Below, in pieces: positions 22,184 through 23,234 of a stretch of DNA of 23,234 bases. This DNA is from a virus. A program made the position numbers and the translations under genes. The first letter of the stretch is position 1; every line of letters starts with the position of its first letter. The notes below the pieces were generated by a model. The model had not been told where the DNA came from and did no database searches. It saw nothing but the letters and a program-made list of their open reading frames with translations. Where the stretch lies: positions 1-23,234 of IMG/VR virus record IMGVR_UViG_3300038786_000174; one strand, 5' to 3'.

Positions 22184-23167
22184 TTAAAATAAATCGTCTT
22201 CAGTTATTGACTTAGATTTCTTGTTATAATCGGTTGATTTCTTGTAGAAAAAATCACCTTCTTTTGTTGAAAGTATTTCTACATCAAACCATAAAGTCTT
22301 TTCTATTTCAGTAAAATCAACTTCAAATACAGGCTTCATTCCAATTCTTCCTAGTGAATTGTTAAATCTGTTTTTAATAAAATGCTTAACTGTTTCTTTT
22401 GATAAGAATTCAAGTTCACCGTTTTCAAAAATCCAATCTAAGATCTTACATTCTGCTTTATATGCCTTTTGGCATGCTGAATCAATAAGTTGTTCAAATT
22501 CTTCATCGAACCATTCTGGATTCTCTGCTTTAATAATGTTAATTAGTTCTGAACCAAAGTTTCCATGAATTTCTTCTTCTTTACTTGTTGCCTCTACTAC
22601 ATTAGAAATTCCTTTGAATAAATTCCTTTCTTTATTAAAAGACATCATTATAAAGAATTGACTAAACAAACTAACATGCTCTATAAATAAAGAAAATAAT
22701 AGCACTGATTTAGTGTACATTTTATTATCTCTACTTCTAGTTCCGTCTAAATACTTACTTAAATATTCAATTCTATCTTTAATTGCTGGAATTTCTATAA
22801 CATTTTCAAATTCCTTTTCAAGTCCTAGTATTAATAATAATTGTGCATAAGCATCTTTATGCCTTACTTCTGACTCTGCAAATGTCATTCCTACGTCACC
22901 AATTTCTGTTATTGGCATTCTTTTATAAAGATCTGCCCAAAAAGTTTTAACATTAACTTCTATTTGTGCAATCGCAAGCATTGATCTTTCAATTACTGCA
23001 CGTTCTTCTTTAGAGATTTTAGTCTTAAAATCATCTATGTCTGTTGTAAAATTAAATTCTGTATGAATCCAATATGAATGTCTAATTGCGTCCTTATATG
23101 CCAATAATTGTGGGTATTGATAAGGTAAAATGTTTACTCTCTTTTCAAAAATATTATTTTTCTTCAT
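22184..23167 (-). CDS. nrdB: Ribonucleotide reductase small subunit, class I NrdB
   Basis: 327 residues, within the usual range of 320-375. Ferritin-like helices carry the metal site: Glu70 (AIAQIEVNV) in place of the usual first Asp, Glu100 and His103 (SEVRH), Glu163 (FIEHVS), Glu198 and His201 (EEEIH). Tyr107 lies four residues after His103, as the radical Tyr122 of E. coli does, so a tyrosyl-radical enzyme is expected. Assignment of Glu70 is by spacing and is the least sure. The C-terminus SITEDDLF is the short acidic-hydrophobic tail that docks on NrdA. The gene starts 3 bases after a preceding reading frame and is followed by nrdA after 15 bases. Confidence 0.95.
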   Translation of the reverse strand: MKKNNIFEKRVNILPYQYPQLLAYKDAIRHSYWIHTEFNFTTDIDDFKTKISKEERAVIERSMLAIAQIEVNVKTFWADLYKRMPITEIGDVGMTFAESEVRHKDAYAQLLLILGLEKEFENVIEIPAIKDRIEYLSKYLDGTRSRDNKMYTKSVLLFSLFIEHVSLFSQFFIMMSFNKERNLFKGISNVVEATSKEEEIHGNFGSELINIIKAENPEWFDEEFEQLIDSACQKAYKAECKILDWIFENGELEFLSKETVKHFIKNRFNNSLGRIGMKPVFEVDFTEIEKTLWFDVEILSTKEGDFFYKKSTDYNKKSKSITEDDLF

Positions 23168-23170
23168 GTT

Positions 23171-23234
23171 CTACGCTTCCTTTAATTTTTTTCTGAGTCT
23201 GTCCGCTTTTGAAAAATATTGATATGATGTTTCT
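23171..23234 (-). CDS. 3' end of an unidentified gene upstream of nrdB
   Basis: Only 20 codons are inside the window. The frame reads ETSYQYFSKADRLRKKLKEA and then stops with TAG, 3 bases before the nrdB ATG. The helical, basic end and the operon-like spacing suggest the true C-terminus of a gene, but two other frames are also open over most of this short stretch. Function cannot be told. Confidence 0.45.
   Translation of the reverse strand, partial: ETSYQYFSKADRLRKKLKEA

Overview
The window is a contiguous piece of a T4-superfamily myovirus genome (tailed dsDNA phage). It carries recognisable homologues of gp23, gp21, gp20, gp4, gp55, gp46, gp47, gp41, UvsX, gp43 (C-terminal half only), gp45, gp44 (partial), NrdA and NrdB. 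All but one gene lie on the minus strand, so the operons read right to left. The DNA is strongly AT-rich and almost no gene has a Shine-Dalgarno sequence. Leaders are instead A-rich and often end in a variant of ACAAATATG. This fits a phage of a low-GC Bacteroidota (flavobacterial) host, but the host is inferred from leaders and composition, not shown directly.

Right to left on the minus strand: (1) 23234-20543, nucleotide supply: the tail of an unidentified gene, then nrdB and nrdA. (2) 20542-20340, a non-coding stretch with several hairpins, two U-tracts and a good promoter. (3) 20339-11611, replication, recombination and late-transcription genes: sliding clamp, C-terminal half of the DNA polymerase, two small ORFs, UvsX, a small ORF, a SLOG/DUF2493 protein, gp41 helicase, a gp33-like candidate, gp47 and gp46. 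Many junctions are TAATG or short overlaps. (4) 11576-9500, a virion-type protein and an unknown protein, each behind its own GATATATA box and closed by a strong UUCG terminator. (5) 9393-1940, the late/head module: gp55 late sigma factor (TTG start), gp4 head completion nuclease, a conserved unknown, gp20 portal, a gp67/68-position core protein, a gp21-type protease fused to a scaffold-like C-terminus, and gp23 capsid protein followed by a terminator. (6) 1824-787, an unknown late protein that meets the only plus-strand gene (293-790) tail to tail. (7) 230-1, the start of the gp44 clamp-loader ATPase.

The parts together suggest T4-type clamp-coupled late transcription. The window has a clamp, a clamp-loader subunit, a late sigma factor and a plausible gp33 co-activator. 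A recurrent octamer GATATATA, which differs from the T4 TATAAATA box, stands in the short gaps in front of the structural genes. The most notable points are this candidate late-promoter system in an SD-less phage, the polymerase split just before motif B with its N-terminal half absent from the window, the protease-scaffold fusion with a possible internal start and internal duplications, and the structured intergenic element between nrdA and the clamp gene.
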